A DNA stretch of 44,553 nucleotides. Source: Trichomonas tenax (Eukaryota; Parabasalia; Trichomonadida; Trichomonadidae). Location: the NCBI GenBank assembly GCA_023091735.1, contig JALKBU010000370.1:1-44553 (forward strand), in the 5' to 3' direction. Positions within the stretch are counted from its first letter, which is position 1. The number at the start of each line of letters is the position of its first letter. The translations under genes were made by a program, and so were the position numbers. Shown one piece after another: positions 9,646-19,484 of the stretch. The notes below the pieces were generated by a model. That model was not told the DNA's origin and made no database searches. It saw only the letters and a list, made by a program, of their open reading frames with translations.

Positions 9646-9654
9646 CAAAAATGA
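9646..9654 (-). promoter_or_regulatory. Initiator of the UBC12-like gene
   Basis: On the minus strand TCATTTTTG directly abuts the ATG at 9645 and fits the trichomonad Inr. Its preservation supports recent inactivation, or continued expression, of the E2 gene. Confidence 0.6.
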
Positions 9655-10399
9655 AATGAAGTAACCTTATGTCATATTTTTGGCATATTTTTTTACCATG
9701 ACAGAATTTTATAAATTAATTTAGGATTTATTGCTTTGCAGTTCATTCAAATAATTTGAAATGATTTTGTCCAATTCTGGAATTGAAGGATTGTGGAAAC
9801 AATCTTGATTATTGAATTTTTATACAGAATTAAATTTATAGTTAAAAAAAAAAAATAAATATCTCAACTTTTTGCATATCGTTTTAGAAATCGATCGATC
9901 GATCTGGGTGACTTGGCAGCAAGTCGAAAATATGCTTTTATGAAATCAACGATATATTGATTTGCAGATTTTAGAGAAATAAGACAAAAAACTGCGACAA
10001 CAAGCGTCGACACTTAACAAATTTTAATTTTTTTTGATATATATTTTTATTCAATGATTTCTCCTTGGGATGAAGGCAGCAGAATCTATTTAATCAACAA
10101 ATGAGTTATGGAAGCTCTAAGCTATTTATGGTTTCAATTTATTTTCCCATTTTTCCACGAATATATAATTTTTATAAATCCCTGTCAAACAGCATTATAA
10201 AGGGTCCTGGGATGCTCCTTCCGCGCGATCCTTAAAAATGTTGAGTTCATGAGAAGCAAAAAAGTGCCCAATTCTTAAAATCCATGTAATTTGTGTTCTT
10301 TTGTTGAGATTAAGTCATTGACTTTGATTTTGGATTGTTAATGATGCTCAAAGGTTTACATTGCAGAAATTTTATAAATAGGATCAATGGTGAATATCA

Positions 10400-10606
10400 T
10401 TCTCATACACATGACTCAGCATCTCATCAAATTGGCAAACTTCAAAAATTGTGATGCATTAAAAACTCTGCCGATTGAACTAAGAATCATTTCGCCAAGA
10501 ATGACGCCAGAAGACCAAATATCTACTGCATAATTATGCATATTTATATCAATATTTCTGGGGCAATGAACTTTAATGCTCCAATTCCAACTTCATACTT
10601 AAGTTA
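10400..10606 (-). pseudogene. Protein kinase relic (subdomains VIII-IX)
   Basis: Reverse-strand translation gives YEVGIGALKFIAPEILI followed by a stop, then after a frame change NYAVDIWSSGVILGEMI, ending in a stop after about 20 more residues. FIAPE is the APE motif and VDIWSSGVILGEM the DxWSxG motif of eukaryotic kinases. The catalytic lobe before APE is missing. It is a decayed fragment; the kinase group cannot be set. Confidence 0.65.
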
Positions 10607-11031
10607 TCGAGAGTAAATTCCTGCAAGTTTGCGCTCGCTTTAAATGCAGCTTCCTTGTTTTTGAATATGTATGATTCCGCTATAATTACAAAGATTAGAA
10701 TAAGTTTTGAAACAGCTTGTTACGTTGAATAAATGCTCTCACAATTAAGCTTGAAGAACTTTGGTAGTTTTATCAATTTAATTAAAAACTCATTATATCA
10801 CTTTGTTAATAAGAAAATATCCTTAAAATAAGTCTATGTCATATGAATCATATATAAAATAGTTTGTACTCAAGATTAAATTTTGATGAAAAATATATAG
10901 CAAAATTAGATTTATAGATGAATGTGAATCGTGTAATTTTATAGTGTTATCATTTGCTATTGTTTAATCGTCAATTATAATAAACATTTTTCGTAAAAAA
11001 ATGAAATAAATATTGTTTGCAAGGCAAAAAA

Positions 11032-11232
11032 TTACAATGTGTAGTGCTTCTCTGGTGGAACTGTCTCATCAAAGAAAGGGTACATCACGTTTGGTGGTAA
11101 TTCTGTTTTTTGATTCTTATCAAACTTATGGTGATGGGAAGGGCCAGCAATAACAACATCATCTGGAACAGTTTCGTATTCAAAAATTTCTTCGAACTCA
11201 TTGTAATTCTGACTTTGCATTTGTTGCTCCAT
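11032..11232 (-). CDS. Small acidic protein of unknown function
   Basis: This 66-residue protein starts MEQQMQSQNYNEFEEIFEYE and ends FFDETVPPEKHYTL. It is Glu/Asp-rich at the start, then Pro/His-rich (GPSHHHKFDKN), with no membrane segment or catalytic motif. It is kept as real because TCATTTTTA, a good Inr match, sits eight bases before the ATG, and because it shares a short divergent promoter with the gene at 11290. I do not recognise a family. Confidence 0.6.
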   Translation of the reverse strand: MEQQMQSQNYNEFEEIFEYETVPDDVVIAGPSHHHKFDKNQKTELPPNVMYPFFDETVPPEKHYTL

Positions 11233-11289
11233 ATTTATTTAAAAATGAAAAGTGTCAAATTTTACACGTCAGATAGTCAAAAAAAGCTA
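11233..11289. promoter_or_regulatory. Shared divergent promoter
   Basis: Only 57 bases separate the ATGs at 11232 (minus) and 11290 (plus). The interval holds the minus-strand Inr TCATTTTTA (11240-11248), the word TTTGACACTTTTCA on the minus strand, and TTTACACGTCA (11261-11271), a one-mismatch copy of the recurrent TTTACATGTCA motif. If the plus gene instead used the ATG at 11245, most of this promoter would be coding, so 11290 is preferred. Confidence 0.5.
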
Positions 11290-11976
11290 ATGTCATCAAT
11301 GAAACGTGATACAGAGAAATCAACAAATAAAAAGAAGTCCGGAAACAAGAAAAAAGATGTAGAAAAGTCCTCGCATAAGCAATCAGGCAAGAAAAAGGCA
11401 GAAACAAAGTTTGAAATTTGGTCACCTGTAAATAATCCACCAGCTGTTCCTTTGGATATTGATATTGTCATTAAATTATTACAAGATCGCAATGAATCGT
11501 TAGCTAAAGCCATTCAAGACAATTTTACGTCTTATGCAGATTCAATCAACTCACAATACGTTGTAACGACAGCAACACTATCACAAGTACAATCAAATAT
11601 GCATTCTATTGCAAAATCTTTTAAGTCCACAACTCCAAATCCTTTCATTCACTTAATTTTAAATGGAACCGCTGAAAATTTATTGGAATTTACAAAAGAT
11701 AAGTTAGCTGACAGATACTTCAAACCTGCGCAAACACATTCAACACAAGTTTTAATCGAATTTCTTCATAAATCATTGCAATTAATTTCTGAAACGAATC
11801 AAAATTACGCTGATTGGATTTCTGCTGCTATAATAGATATTCCGAAAGAGAATGTAAATGAAAATAGTGAACTTTTCAAGAAAATTCAAGAGAAGTCGGA
11901 ATCTTTAACATCAGTCAATTGGAGGAAAGTTACACATTTCGCACGATCCGTTATTGCTGGCGAAAATATTTTGTAA
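11290..11976 (+). CDS. Lys-rich N-terminal, helical protein of unknown function
   Basis: The protein has 228 residues from the ATG at 11290 (ATG at 11245 is the alternative). The first 45 residues are strongly basic (KSTNKKKSGNKKKDVEK, then HKQSGKKKAE), suiting a nuclear-localisation or nucleic-acid-binding tail. The rest is predicted helical: DIDIVIKLLQDRNESLAKAI, SMHSIAKSF-like and NLLEFTKDKLADRYF segments. There is no signal peptide or membrane helix. I do not recognise a domain. It is divergent from, and probably co-regulated with, the small acidic gene at 11032-11232. Confidence 0.65.
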   Translation: MSSMKRDTEKSTNKKKSGNKKKDVEKSSHKQSGKKKAETKFEIWSPVNNPPAVPLDIDIVIKLLQDRNESLAKAIQDNFTSYADSINSQYVVTTATLSQVQSNMHSIAKSFKSTTPNPFIHLILNGTAENLLEFTKDKLADRYFKPAQTHSTQVLIEFLHKSLQLISETNQNYADWISAAIIDIPKENVNENSELFKKIQEKSESLTSVNWRKVTHFARSVIAGENIL

Positions 11977-12473
11977 ATCTGTTGCTATATATTCCACTCT
12001 TCATATATTTTTAGTATAATAATTCATTTTTATTAAGAGAAATTTCGTTTTTAGATAACAATGGGGTTATATATAATAATGGTATATTTGAAATCTATTA
12101 TAATAAAATCAATTCTATATTGAATCAATTAAAACCGAGATTGATATCTGAGAACAAAAGCATAGAATATATTTGTGATGGGTATTATATATTTTAAGTT
12201 ATAATCGTAATTGTTGGCCATCAATGAATGTTATTGTTGTTTTATTTCAATGGATCATATGGCCATATGCTACTATAGAAGCTTTGATAAAATTCGCTAA
12301 AAAAATTATATAAATACCATAAAATTTTACAAGATAAATTGAAAACAAAGTGTTCGATCCGGGATTCAAAATATATCTTCCGCTGGTCCTTAGCAGTCAT
12401 ATTTTAGAAGAATTTTGAAAATAGGGTTATTTTAACGTCATTTATTTTTTCTTACGTTAAGCTCAATAAAAAA
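11977..12473. other. Intergenic region with 14-bp palindrome
   Basis: No gene is visible. CATATGGCCATATG at 12256-12269 is a perfect palindrome. TTACGTTAAGCTCAATAAAA directly before the CDC25 ATG shares TTACGTTAAG with the block upstream of discoidin-like copy C (28707-28716). TCAATAAAA at the ATG may serve as its Inr. Confidence 0.4.
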
Positions 12474-13457
12474 ATGAGAGGATCTCGACGTATCCGTGTT
12501 CAATCAAGTGGCAACATCACATTTATTGCTAACCACAACTCGACCAACCAGTCATACCTCAAGAATCCTCTTGAAAGCAAGCCACAACCACAAATTTCTT
12601 ATCGATATGATGAAAATCTCATCCCAACCATTCCTAAACAGTCACCAATCAAGCGCATATCAGCAGCCACACTTCATGACTTGATACAAGGAAAGTATTC
12701 CAATGTCGTTCAGAGTGTTGAAATCTTCGACTGCCGCTACATGTACGAGTACCAAGGTGGCCATATACGCAATGCGATACACTTAGAGAGTCTCGAAGAC
12801 ATTGAGCAAAGGTTCTTTGAGCAACCAAAATTCCGTCCAAATTCTGTTTTTGTTTTTCACTGTGAATTTAGTGTAAACAGGGGTCCTGACTGTGCCGAAT
12901 TCCTTCGCAACACAGACAGACAGCTGAATCTCAACAAATATCCATTCATTTACTATCCACACATTTACATTCTCGATGGTGGATATTCTAACTATTACAA
13001 ACAGTTTTCTTGCGATTGCGATGGTGGATATACACCAATGTTGGACTCATATCACTGTAAGAATGGTGATTTGGCCCAAAGCACAACACAGCATCGCAAA
13101 AACTTTAAATTAAGCAAGAATAACCACACATCATCATCTTCTTCATTATTTATCCTTCTTCCTAAAGCAACAAAGTCATCGCCTCTTTCAGCAACACTTC
13201 CTTGTGCTTCAACACCATCTCTATTGTCTCCAAATTACATTGATGAACTAAAGATCCGCAATAATGATGAAAACATTGATTTGGTTCGAATTAAATCTGA
13301 AAATAAGAAGTTTGGACGTTCTCTGCAATTCAGTTGTTCTGATTCAAGCGATTTCGATAAGCACTCAGAAAAGGATCCATTTAACAAGACCATTGATCTC
13401 AGCCTAGACGATGATGATGATATCCAATTCGGATTAACTATTGATCCATTCAATTAA
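12474..13457 (+). CDS. CDC25-like dual-specificity phosphatase
   Basis: The protein has 327 residues. A rhodanese-fold catalytic domain spans about 62-187. It includes IFDCRYMYEYQGGHIRNAIHL (85-105), the signature HCEFSVNRGP (129-138) with catalytic Cys130 and Arg136, and LDGGYSNYYK with CDCDGGYTPMLD, the C-terminal part of the CDC25 domain. CDC25 removes inhibitory phosphates from CDK Thr/Tyr and drives mitotic entry. The N-terminal 60 residues are basic and the C-terminal 135 residues Ser-rich and disordered, ending in an acidic patch (SLDDDDD); these would be regulatory. All catalytic residues are present. The start is the only sensible ATG, with TCAATAAAA just upstream. The short N terminus is typical of protist CDC25. 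Confidence 0.9.
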   Translation: MRGSRRIRVQSSGNITFIANHNSTNQSYLKNPLESKPQPQISYRYDENLIPTIPKQSPIKRISAATLHDLIQGKYSNVVQSVEIFDCRYMYEYQGGHIRNAIHLESLEDIEQRFFEQPKFRPNSVFVFHCEFSVNRGPDCAEFLRNTDRQLNLNKYPFIYYPHIYILDGGYSNYYKQFSCDCDGGYTPMLDSYHCKNGDLAQSTTQHRKNFKLSKNNHTSSSSSLFILLPKATKSSPLSATLPCASTPSLLSPNYIDELKIRNNDENIDLVRIKSENKKFGRSLQFSCSDSSDFDKHSEKDPFNKTIDLSLDDDDDIQFGLTIDPFN

Positions 13458-14139
13458 TTTTAGTATGTTGTTTGTTTTATTCATGTAAAGTGTTTTATTT
13501 TAATTAGGTCTTTCTTGTAATGATATAGTTTCTTTCTCTAATGAGCATGTAGATTTTTTTATTTCAGATTATATTCTGAAATATTGTCATCAATGTTAGA
13601 TATCATAATTCCTATAAACACATTATGCATAATGTAAATACAAACGTATGAGATGTGATTTAGCAATGAGTATTTGAAGATTTAGATTGTTTGTAAAAAT
13701 ATAAAATCTGAATAAAAACAAGCTCAGAATATGAAAGGTAGTGTGTTCTTATTGTGTTAAACCATAACTTAAAAAAAAAAAAGAATTTTGAAAAAAATAT
13801 GCTTTTTAGAACTATTAAATATCAGACCTAAAATACAGTGGTCTATTAGATTGCATTAATATAAGTTTAGGTGCTCAAATATTAATATTTTAAAATTGAA
13901 TTGTTCAATCTTCATATAAGAGTCCAAACAATATCCAAAGGAAAGATTAATATAATCTTAGAATGCAAAGGCTTGAGAGCATATTTTGATAATTGAGATT
14001 AAAAAATATCATTCATCTTAGGGTTTTGCTGAGGCAAAATTCATATGTGGGACGAAAATATTATGTCCTGATGGCTAAAAAGACACAGATTTTAAAAATG
14101 TCAAAAAAATTTTGTCTTCATGTCAGTTTTTCAAAAATC
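13458..14139. other. Intergenic region before importin gene
   Basis: This AT-rich spacer shows no gene. An in-frame ATG at 13993 extends the importin frame 49 codons upstream, but those residues are unlike importins, and an Inr-like TCAGTTTTTCA starts at 14123, 17 bases before the ATG at 14140. TTCATGTCA just upstream partly matches the TTTACATGTCA motif. Confidence 0.5.
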
Positions 14140-17112
14140 ATGAATCAAGAAATATTACAATTTTTAGAGGAAACAAGAAACATTACACCAGAAAATAACG
14201 AAAGAATAACGAATTTCCAGGCCGCTCTTGTGAGTGATCGTTCTAATTTCTTTCCATTGTGCGAAATTGCCGTAAATCATCAAGAATCCACAATTTCTCA
14301 TGCAGCTATTATATATTTGGCACAAATTTTGCAAGGCATCATCGACAGTTGGTCCGAAATCGATGATAATACGCACGCACAAGTTTTACAATCAATTTTA
14401 TTATTATTACAATCAAATATCACAGAAACAGCATTACACACGCTTTTATCTTCAGTCATTACTCTCTATGGTGAAATCAAAGGAGAATGGCCGGAATTAA
14501 TTCAATTAATTATGCAAATGCTCGGCTCTGACGGCATTTTGAGAGGTTTAGTCATATTAAATTCGATCTATTTAATCATTCCGGATAATGTTTATTCAGA
14601 AATTTGCAGAAATTTCCCACAATTAGCATTAAACGCGTTAAATTCTGATAATATTAAATTAAAATACCAAGGAGCAGACTTAATTACGTCTTTTATCAAG
14701 AAACATCAAGATCAAAATCCATCATTCCCAGAACATTGCCAATTAATTTTAAATCTCGCTGCAAACTCAAAACAATTGTCAATCGATGACTTCGCGAGCT
14801 TCTGGAACAACGTCAAACTTCTTGTTTTCCTCCGCAGCTTTTCACAGGAACAAGTTGTTGAAATCGCAAACATTGTTTTCCAATTTGCTGATGATTCAAG
14901 TTTCAGTCCAGAAATCGTTTCATCGGCATTGAGATCGATCATTCCAGCCCTTGACATGCTCGGAGACGAAGCAGCAGGAAAGCTTCTCGATGCATCAATC
15001 AACATTTGCTCGAAGACAATCGAATTAGATGAAGTTATTCCAAGCGATCAATTACAAGAAGTTGAAGACATCATTCATCGTTTCAATCACCAGGCCATAT
15101 ATCCTTTGATTAGGAACGTCGTTCAAGTCAAAATAACATCGCCCGATATTTCTCAGCAAATCGCGTCACTCCTTGTTTTCTCCGTTATTCTTACAGAAGC
15201 AAAAGATTGCGCGTTCGCAGATATTGAGCCAATTCTTGATTTCATTCGCAGTGCTTTGAATGCTGAAGACTCTCCTCTGCTTCAACAAGCAGCTCTCACA
15301 TGCATCTCCAAATTCGATGACACATTCGCAGCAATGAATACACAGAGCAGCCAATTCTTGGAAGTTGCTATTGGCTTCTGCAAGAGCGGTCACTCCAATG
15401 TTCGTCAGATTGCTTACGAAGCAGCTCACACAATCATGAACCAGATGGACCACGAAATTCCAGGATTATATTCAACAGTTGCTTCATTATCGGAGACACT
15501 CGATGCTCCTATTGAAGATGTTGATGAGGATCAAGCTGAAGAAGCTATTGTACAGCGTTGGTCTGATTTCCTCACTCTTCTTTCTCCAGCAATCGATCTC
15601 ACAGAAGATTTAGTTGATGAACAGGTTGACGAAATTCTTTCACTTGTTGAAAAGATCATCAACGAACACGGTGATAATCCATCATTCATCGGTCCACTTC
15701 TTGATGTCGGTGTTGCTGTCATGAAGAAGGATGAGACGCAAGCTGAGACAGTCCTTGGAATGCTCGCTCCATGCGCAGAGATGATGTTTAGGACTGAAGA
15801 TCAACCAGACTTAGTTTTCCACGTCGATGGATTCCTTCGTAACATCGCATTAACAATCGGTGATTTTTGCTCAGAATTCGTTCAACCATACTTAGAAACA
15901 TTGTTCCAGCATTTGCAGATGAATCAACACGAGAAAGTTCTCACAGGTGCCATTGAAGCACTTGCAGCAATTTCAACATCTGTTCCTTCACTGAAGGATA
16001 TGATTCGCGGTCCACTTATGGAACACCTCGTTCCAGCATTCTCTGCTGACTCAGAAGAAGGCCTTGTTGTCACAACAGCAATGGAAGCTGCACGTGCATT
16101 GAAGAAGGAATTCACACCTGAACTTCAAGCTCTTGTTTTTGACAAAGTCTTCGAAGTTGCAACAGAAGATTCCGACGATGCTGACACTATCGGTGATGCT
16201 TTCTTGACATTAAGCAAGATCATCAAGTATGCACATGAAGTCAATCGCGAAAACATGATTGCTAAGTGCACACAACTTGCACAGACACTTGTTGACGCAT
16301 CTCTTCCATTTTTCAGTGGCGTTCAGTTGATTGAACATCCAAGTTTCTCTGTTGTTGCACGTCCAGTTGAACACTTCCTTGCTGCACTTCTTCGCTTCCC
16401 AATACCAGAGAGCGATACAATCTGCAAGTTCCTTTTATCGTGGCCACTCGAAACAACTGCATTCGAGGCAGATGATATTGCTGGTGCATACACAGAAGCG
16501 ATTAAGACGGGAGCAATCAGCGAAGAAGTTCGCCAGGCAATCTTCACATCTGTTGCTCAGATGTTTGAGAACTGCTTCGATCCAGGTGTTCAGCAGAACT
16601 TGGTCTTCTTCCTCATTACAATTGTCAGAGCAAACCACGAAAATGCTCAACAAGTAATCCAATTCCTTGAGACAATCGACACATGGTATCGTAAAGGCAA
16701 GAATGATGTCTACGGTTATCAGGATACACTTGCAAACATTGCTGCCCTTTACTTAGAGATCGCTAATATTCACTCAGACTTCCCAGATGAGTTAGTTGTT
16801 CAAGCTGTTGATGAATTCCCGCCATCAGATGCTCTCGAAGCTGTCCCAATGGCAAAGTGCATTTTGAACATCACACCGAAGTATTCTCAAAACCCAGATC
16901 TTTTGCTTCACATTGCATTGGCTCTTGCGCGCTTCGTTGTTTGGGACGACAAGAGCTATGAAAAGAGCAAGATGGACGATGCAACTCGTGATCAGCTTAA
17001 TTCCCTTTTCAAGTCAATTGTTATGCAGAATCAGAACTTGATGGGCTCTCTCCAGACAAACTACGGAAAGCAGAGAGCTAAGTTCAGAAAATTATGTGCT
17101 GTATTGAATTAA
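14140..17112 (+). CDS. Importin-beta family karyopherin
   Basis: The protein has 990 residues made almost wholly of paired helices, as in HEAT repeats. The N terminus (MNQEILQFLEETRNITPENNERITNF, then FFPLCEIAVNHQESTISHAAIIYLAQIL) fits the importin-beta N-terminal region that contacts RanGTP. Acidic loops such as EDVDEDQAEEAIVQRW near the middle resemble importin-4/5 (Kap123/Kap121), the best match I can suggest. These receptors carry cargo such as ribosomal proteins and histones through nuclear pores. The length fits the family (about 850-1,100). The start at 14140 is chosen over 13993 because TCAGTTTTTCA lies 17 bases upstream. The gene is intact, with the even codon usage of a well-expressed housekeeping gene. 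Confidence 0.85.
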   Translation: MNQEILQFLEETRNITPENNERITNFQAALVSDRSNFFPLCEIAVNHQESTISHAAIIYLAQILQGIIDSWSEIDDNTHAQVLQSILLLLQSNITETALHTLLSSVITLYGEIKGEWPELIQLIMQMLGSDGILRGLVILNSIYLIIPDNVYSEICRNFPQLALNALNSDNIKLKYQGADLITSFIKKHQDQNPSFPEHCQLILNLAANSKQLSIDDFASFWNNVKLLVFLRSFSQEQVVEIANIVFQFADDSSFSPEIVSSALRSIIPALDMLGDEAAGKLLDASINICSKTIELDEVIPSDQLQEVEDIIHRFNHQAIYPLIRNVVQVKITSPDISQQIASLLVFSVILTEAKDCAFADIEPILDFIRSALNAEDSPLLQQAALTCISKFDDTFAAMNTQSSQFLEVAIGFCKSGHSNVRQIAYEAAHTIMNQMDHEIPGLYSTVASLSETLDAPIEDVDEDQAEEAIVQRWSDFLTLLSPAIDLTEDLVDEQVDEILSLVEKIINEHGDNPSFIGPLLDVGVAVMKKDETQAETVLGMLAPCAEMMFRTEDQPDLVFHVDGFLRNIALTIGDFCSEFVQPYLETLFQHLQMNQHEKVLTGAIEALAAISTSVPSLKDMIRGPLMEHLVPAFSADSEEGLVVTTAMEAARALKKEFTPELQALVFDKVFEVATEDSDDADTIGDAFLTLSKIIKYAHEVNRENMIAKCTQLAQTLVDASLPFFSGVQLIEHPSFSVVARPVEHFLAALLRFPIPESDTICKFLLSWPLETTAFEADDIAGAYTEAIKTGAISEEVRQAIFTSVAQMFENCFDPGVQQNLVFFLITIVRANHENAQQVIQFLETIDTWYRKGKNDVYGYQDTLANIAALYLEIANIHSDFPDELVVQAVDEFPPSDALEAVPMAKCILNITPKYSQNPDLLLHIALALARFVVWDDKSYEKSKMDDATRDQLNSLFKSIVMQNQNLMGSLQTNYGKQRAKFRKLCAVLN

Positions 17113-17995
17113 TTTTATATAAAATCATAGAGGTTTATATTTTAATTAATTATAACCATACTATGAGATAGTTATTACCTTTATACAATTCTCTTTATAT
17201 TGAAAGAAAAAAAGACAAGAATATGACAATTGTATTTAAATATTTGATAAAGTAATCTTAAATTGTCAAAACTGTTGAAATAAGATTAGTAACCGCCAAT
17301 TTGATTTCCAATTGAATGATTATTTTTATTGGAAACAATTTTATGAAGATCATATTCATATCTAGGATTACATGCATTGAATATGAATATGATGAAAGGG
17401 TTCAAATCATTATGTCAATAATATCTTTATGCAAAGCTTAAGAAAACCGTTTTTCATATGTTATACGTCATATAAAAGATTATATATCCTATGGTGGTCT
17501 TTCCATGAATAATAATCTTAATTTTGATTGGATTTTTCTAGGAAGTAACCACATAAAAGAAGGAAAAGTTACTGCTTATCATCAGGACTTGATATGCTTA
17601 ACATATTAATTGATTGTTTAATGCCTTTGATTACTGAAGAGATATCAAGATCATCAAAAATTGTAATGAATGGAATGCCTCATGTTGTTAATGAAGTTTT
17701 TGATCTCATGAACATCCCTAATAGCATCGAAACACTATTGTTTGTTAACTTTCATCTGCTAAGAATCAATTGTTGTTCATATTTCAAGAAATGAAAATCA
17801 ACATTGATATCAATATGCATATCTCCACCATTGTTATTTGGAATTTGAGATTTATTTGCATCGAAGTGATATTGAGAGGAAAAAATATTTTCAATTGACA
17901 TTTTGCCACTTATTTTCTTGCACACTATGTATCATTGCATGAATTGTTTCTATTTTTAGTAAAAACAATATCATGATAGCCAATGATTGAAAAAA
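17113..17995. other. Intergenic region with 13-bp inverted repeat and a short orphan ORF
   Basis: ATCATATTCATAT (17349-17361) and ATATGAATATGAT (17381-17393) form a perfect 13-bp inverted repeat with a 19-nt loop. TTTCCAAT/ATTGGAAA (17305-17312/17328-17335) is a second, weaker one. An ATG frame at 17594-17794 (66 residues, MLNILIDCLMPL...) looks protein-like but has no family motif or Inr; it may be a gene relic. Confidence 0.4.
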
Positions 17996-18098
17996 TAGCG
18001 TTGAGAGGATTTGAATCTCAATCTTCAGCCCAAGACCTATAATCCAGAGAAATTGGAATTAGTATTATACTGACTCTCTACCATTGAGATACAACGCT
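17996..18098 (-). tRNA. tRNA gene with apparent 32-nt intron, anticodon probably AAT (Ile)
   Basis: Reading the minus strand, AGCGTTG pairs perfectly with CAACGCT, followed by A73 and a TTTTTT terminator. The D arm is TCTC-AATGGTA-GAGA. The anticodon stem pairs TCAGT with GCTGA. The T region has loop TTCAAAT, but its stem has two mismatches, one at the usual G53-C61 pair. The sequence between the anticodon-stem halves is too long for a loop and fits an intron after position 37 (18062-18031), which can itself fold (TAATTCC/GGATTA). With that boundary the loop reads AT-AAT-A, giving AAT (Ile). Isotype is uncertain; the A and B boxes are good. A decaying tRNA is possible. Confidence 0.6.
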
Positions 18099-18452
18099 AG
18101 ATCATTAATTATTTTTGTTTGTTTTAATTGTTTGCTTTGGTTATAAGTTGCACAATTGATTAAGTCTTCAAACCAATAATTTATGAACCTATGGGAAGGA
18201 ATTCAACAGTTATTATAATTTTCAAAATTAGATATCGTAATTCATTCAGCTAACAAAGAGAACAAGATATCTAATCAAAAAGATATTATTGTCTTTGGCT
18301 TCATAGCTGTTATAAATTCATATCTACATTTGATGTATATGATTGTGGTTTGTATTTACAGTTTATTTTTTATAAAAATTAAAAAACATGATGAATAATT
18401 TATTCTATTCTAAGGAATAATACAGTACAAAATAGAAACATTATAGTGTGTT
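18099..18452. other. AT-rich spacer
   Basis: Between the tRNA and the 3' end of the phosphatase-like gene I see no gene, tRNA box or notable repeat. Confidence 0.5.
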
Positions 18453-19484
18453 TCAAACAACAATTCGCCTTACCTCAAAATTAGATGGTTGAGGAGATAA
18501 GTTTGGCAGTCTTATCATATTAGGCTTCTTCATTATCGTTGCGGGAAGAGGCATCTTTCTATCTGGAACAACAGAACAGATCGTTGGCCTAATTTTTTGA
18601 TTTGATACAGGTTTAACATGTTGAAGAAGGGCAGCTTCGCGAAATAACATTGAATCTGTGGTAAAAATAATAGAGAAAGGCGGCTGATTTCCAACATAAT
18701 TGATAATTCCACCATATCCCATATAAGAATCTGAAGAAATAGCGAAACAAGTATCATCGAGGAACTTTTCAACGCCATCACTGCTGCTTTTGCCACCAAA
18801 TATAACATAAATTATTTGATTATTTTGAATAAATTCTTCAAGGATTTCTTCTGATGGAACAACGTTCGCTAACCCACTGAGAAACAGCTGATTTTGGTCA
18901 TTTACACATGGGATAGGCAGCGTTTCCTGGAAAATTTCTTGGATCGTATTATATCTCGAGAAAAGACTTGAACGAGCACAAATAACATTATGCGATATCA
19001 TTGCTGCGAGAGGCAAATATGTGAATATTTCTAAAAAGACGGACTTCAAATTAGAATTTGGCCCATAAGTGAAATCAATATTTGATGAAAGCGTTCTTGG
19101 ACCTTTTGATGGATAAAACTCATTTGAGCCTCTGAGAAGTGTAACGTGGGAAGGGAATAAATAGTATAAAGAAAACAAGAAAATAACAACTTCTAAAGAA
19201 AATTCGCCGTAATTGACGTAATTACCCAAAAATATGTAATTTTGGGTCGGCGGGAGTCCATGGATTGCCAATATTTGGAGTAAATTCAAGAAATTGCCAT
19301 GCAATTCGCCAACAATTATTACACCTGGTTTTCTTTGTATAACAGGTGGCTGAATCCTTAGTATGTCCTTCACTTCACCGCACAGCGACATTACATCCTT
19401 TTCATCAAAGACAGGGATTGGAAATGTTCTTCCGATCTGCGAAGGTCCATTTTTCCACTGAATGAGGAGCTTCTTGAGCTCCAT
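18453..19484 (-). CDS. PPP-family Ser/Thr pseudophosphatase
   Basis: The protein has 343 residues in the PP1/PP2A fold order, but every catalytic motif is altered. GDxHG is GELHG (59-63). GDYVDRG is GNYVNYG (87-93), losing both Asp and the Arg. RGNHE is RGSNE (118-122), losing the Asn and His. VHGGL is ICARSSL. Metal binding needs these Asp, Asn and His residues, so it should be inactive. The frame is fully open, the hydrophobic core is kept, and substitutions hit all sites at once, which suggests a maintained pseudoenzyme (scaffold or decoy) rather than a dead gene. Its nearest canonical relative here is the intact phosphatase at 41637-42800. The start is the sole early ATG. Confidence 0.85.
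   Translation of the reverse strand: MELKKLLIQWKNGPSQIGRTFPIPVFDEKDVMSLCGEVKDILRIQPPVIQRKPGVIIVGELHGNFLNLLQILAIHGLPPTQNYIFLGNYVNYGEFSLEVVIFLFSLYYLFPSHVTLLRGSNEFYPSKGPRTLSSNIDFTYGPNSNLKSVFLEIFTYLPLAAMISHNVICARSSLFSRYNTIQEIFQETLPIPCVNDQNQLFLSGLANVVPSEEILEEFIQNNQIIYVIFGGKSSSDGVEKFLDDTCFAISSDSYMGYGGIINYVGNQPPFSIIFTTDSMLFREAALLQHVKPVSNQKIRPTICSVVPDRKMPLPATIMKKPNMIRLPNLSPQPSNFEVRRIVV

Noticed and set aside
12256..12269. Perfect palindrome CATATGGCCATATG as an operator site
   Set aside because: It is short, single-copy in the window and far from a start; kept only as a note in the intergenic entry.
13993..14139. 49-codon N-terminal extension of the importin frame
   Set aside because: Residues are unlike karyopherins and an Inr-like site lies at 14123, just before the ATG at 14140.
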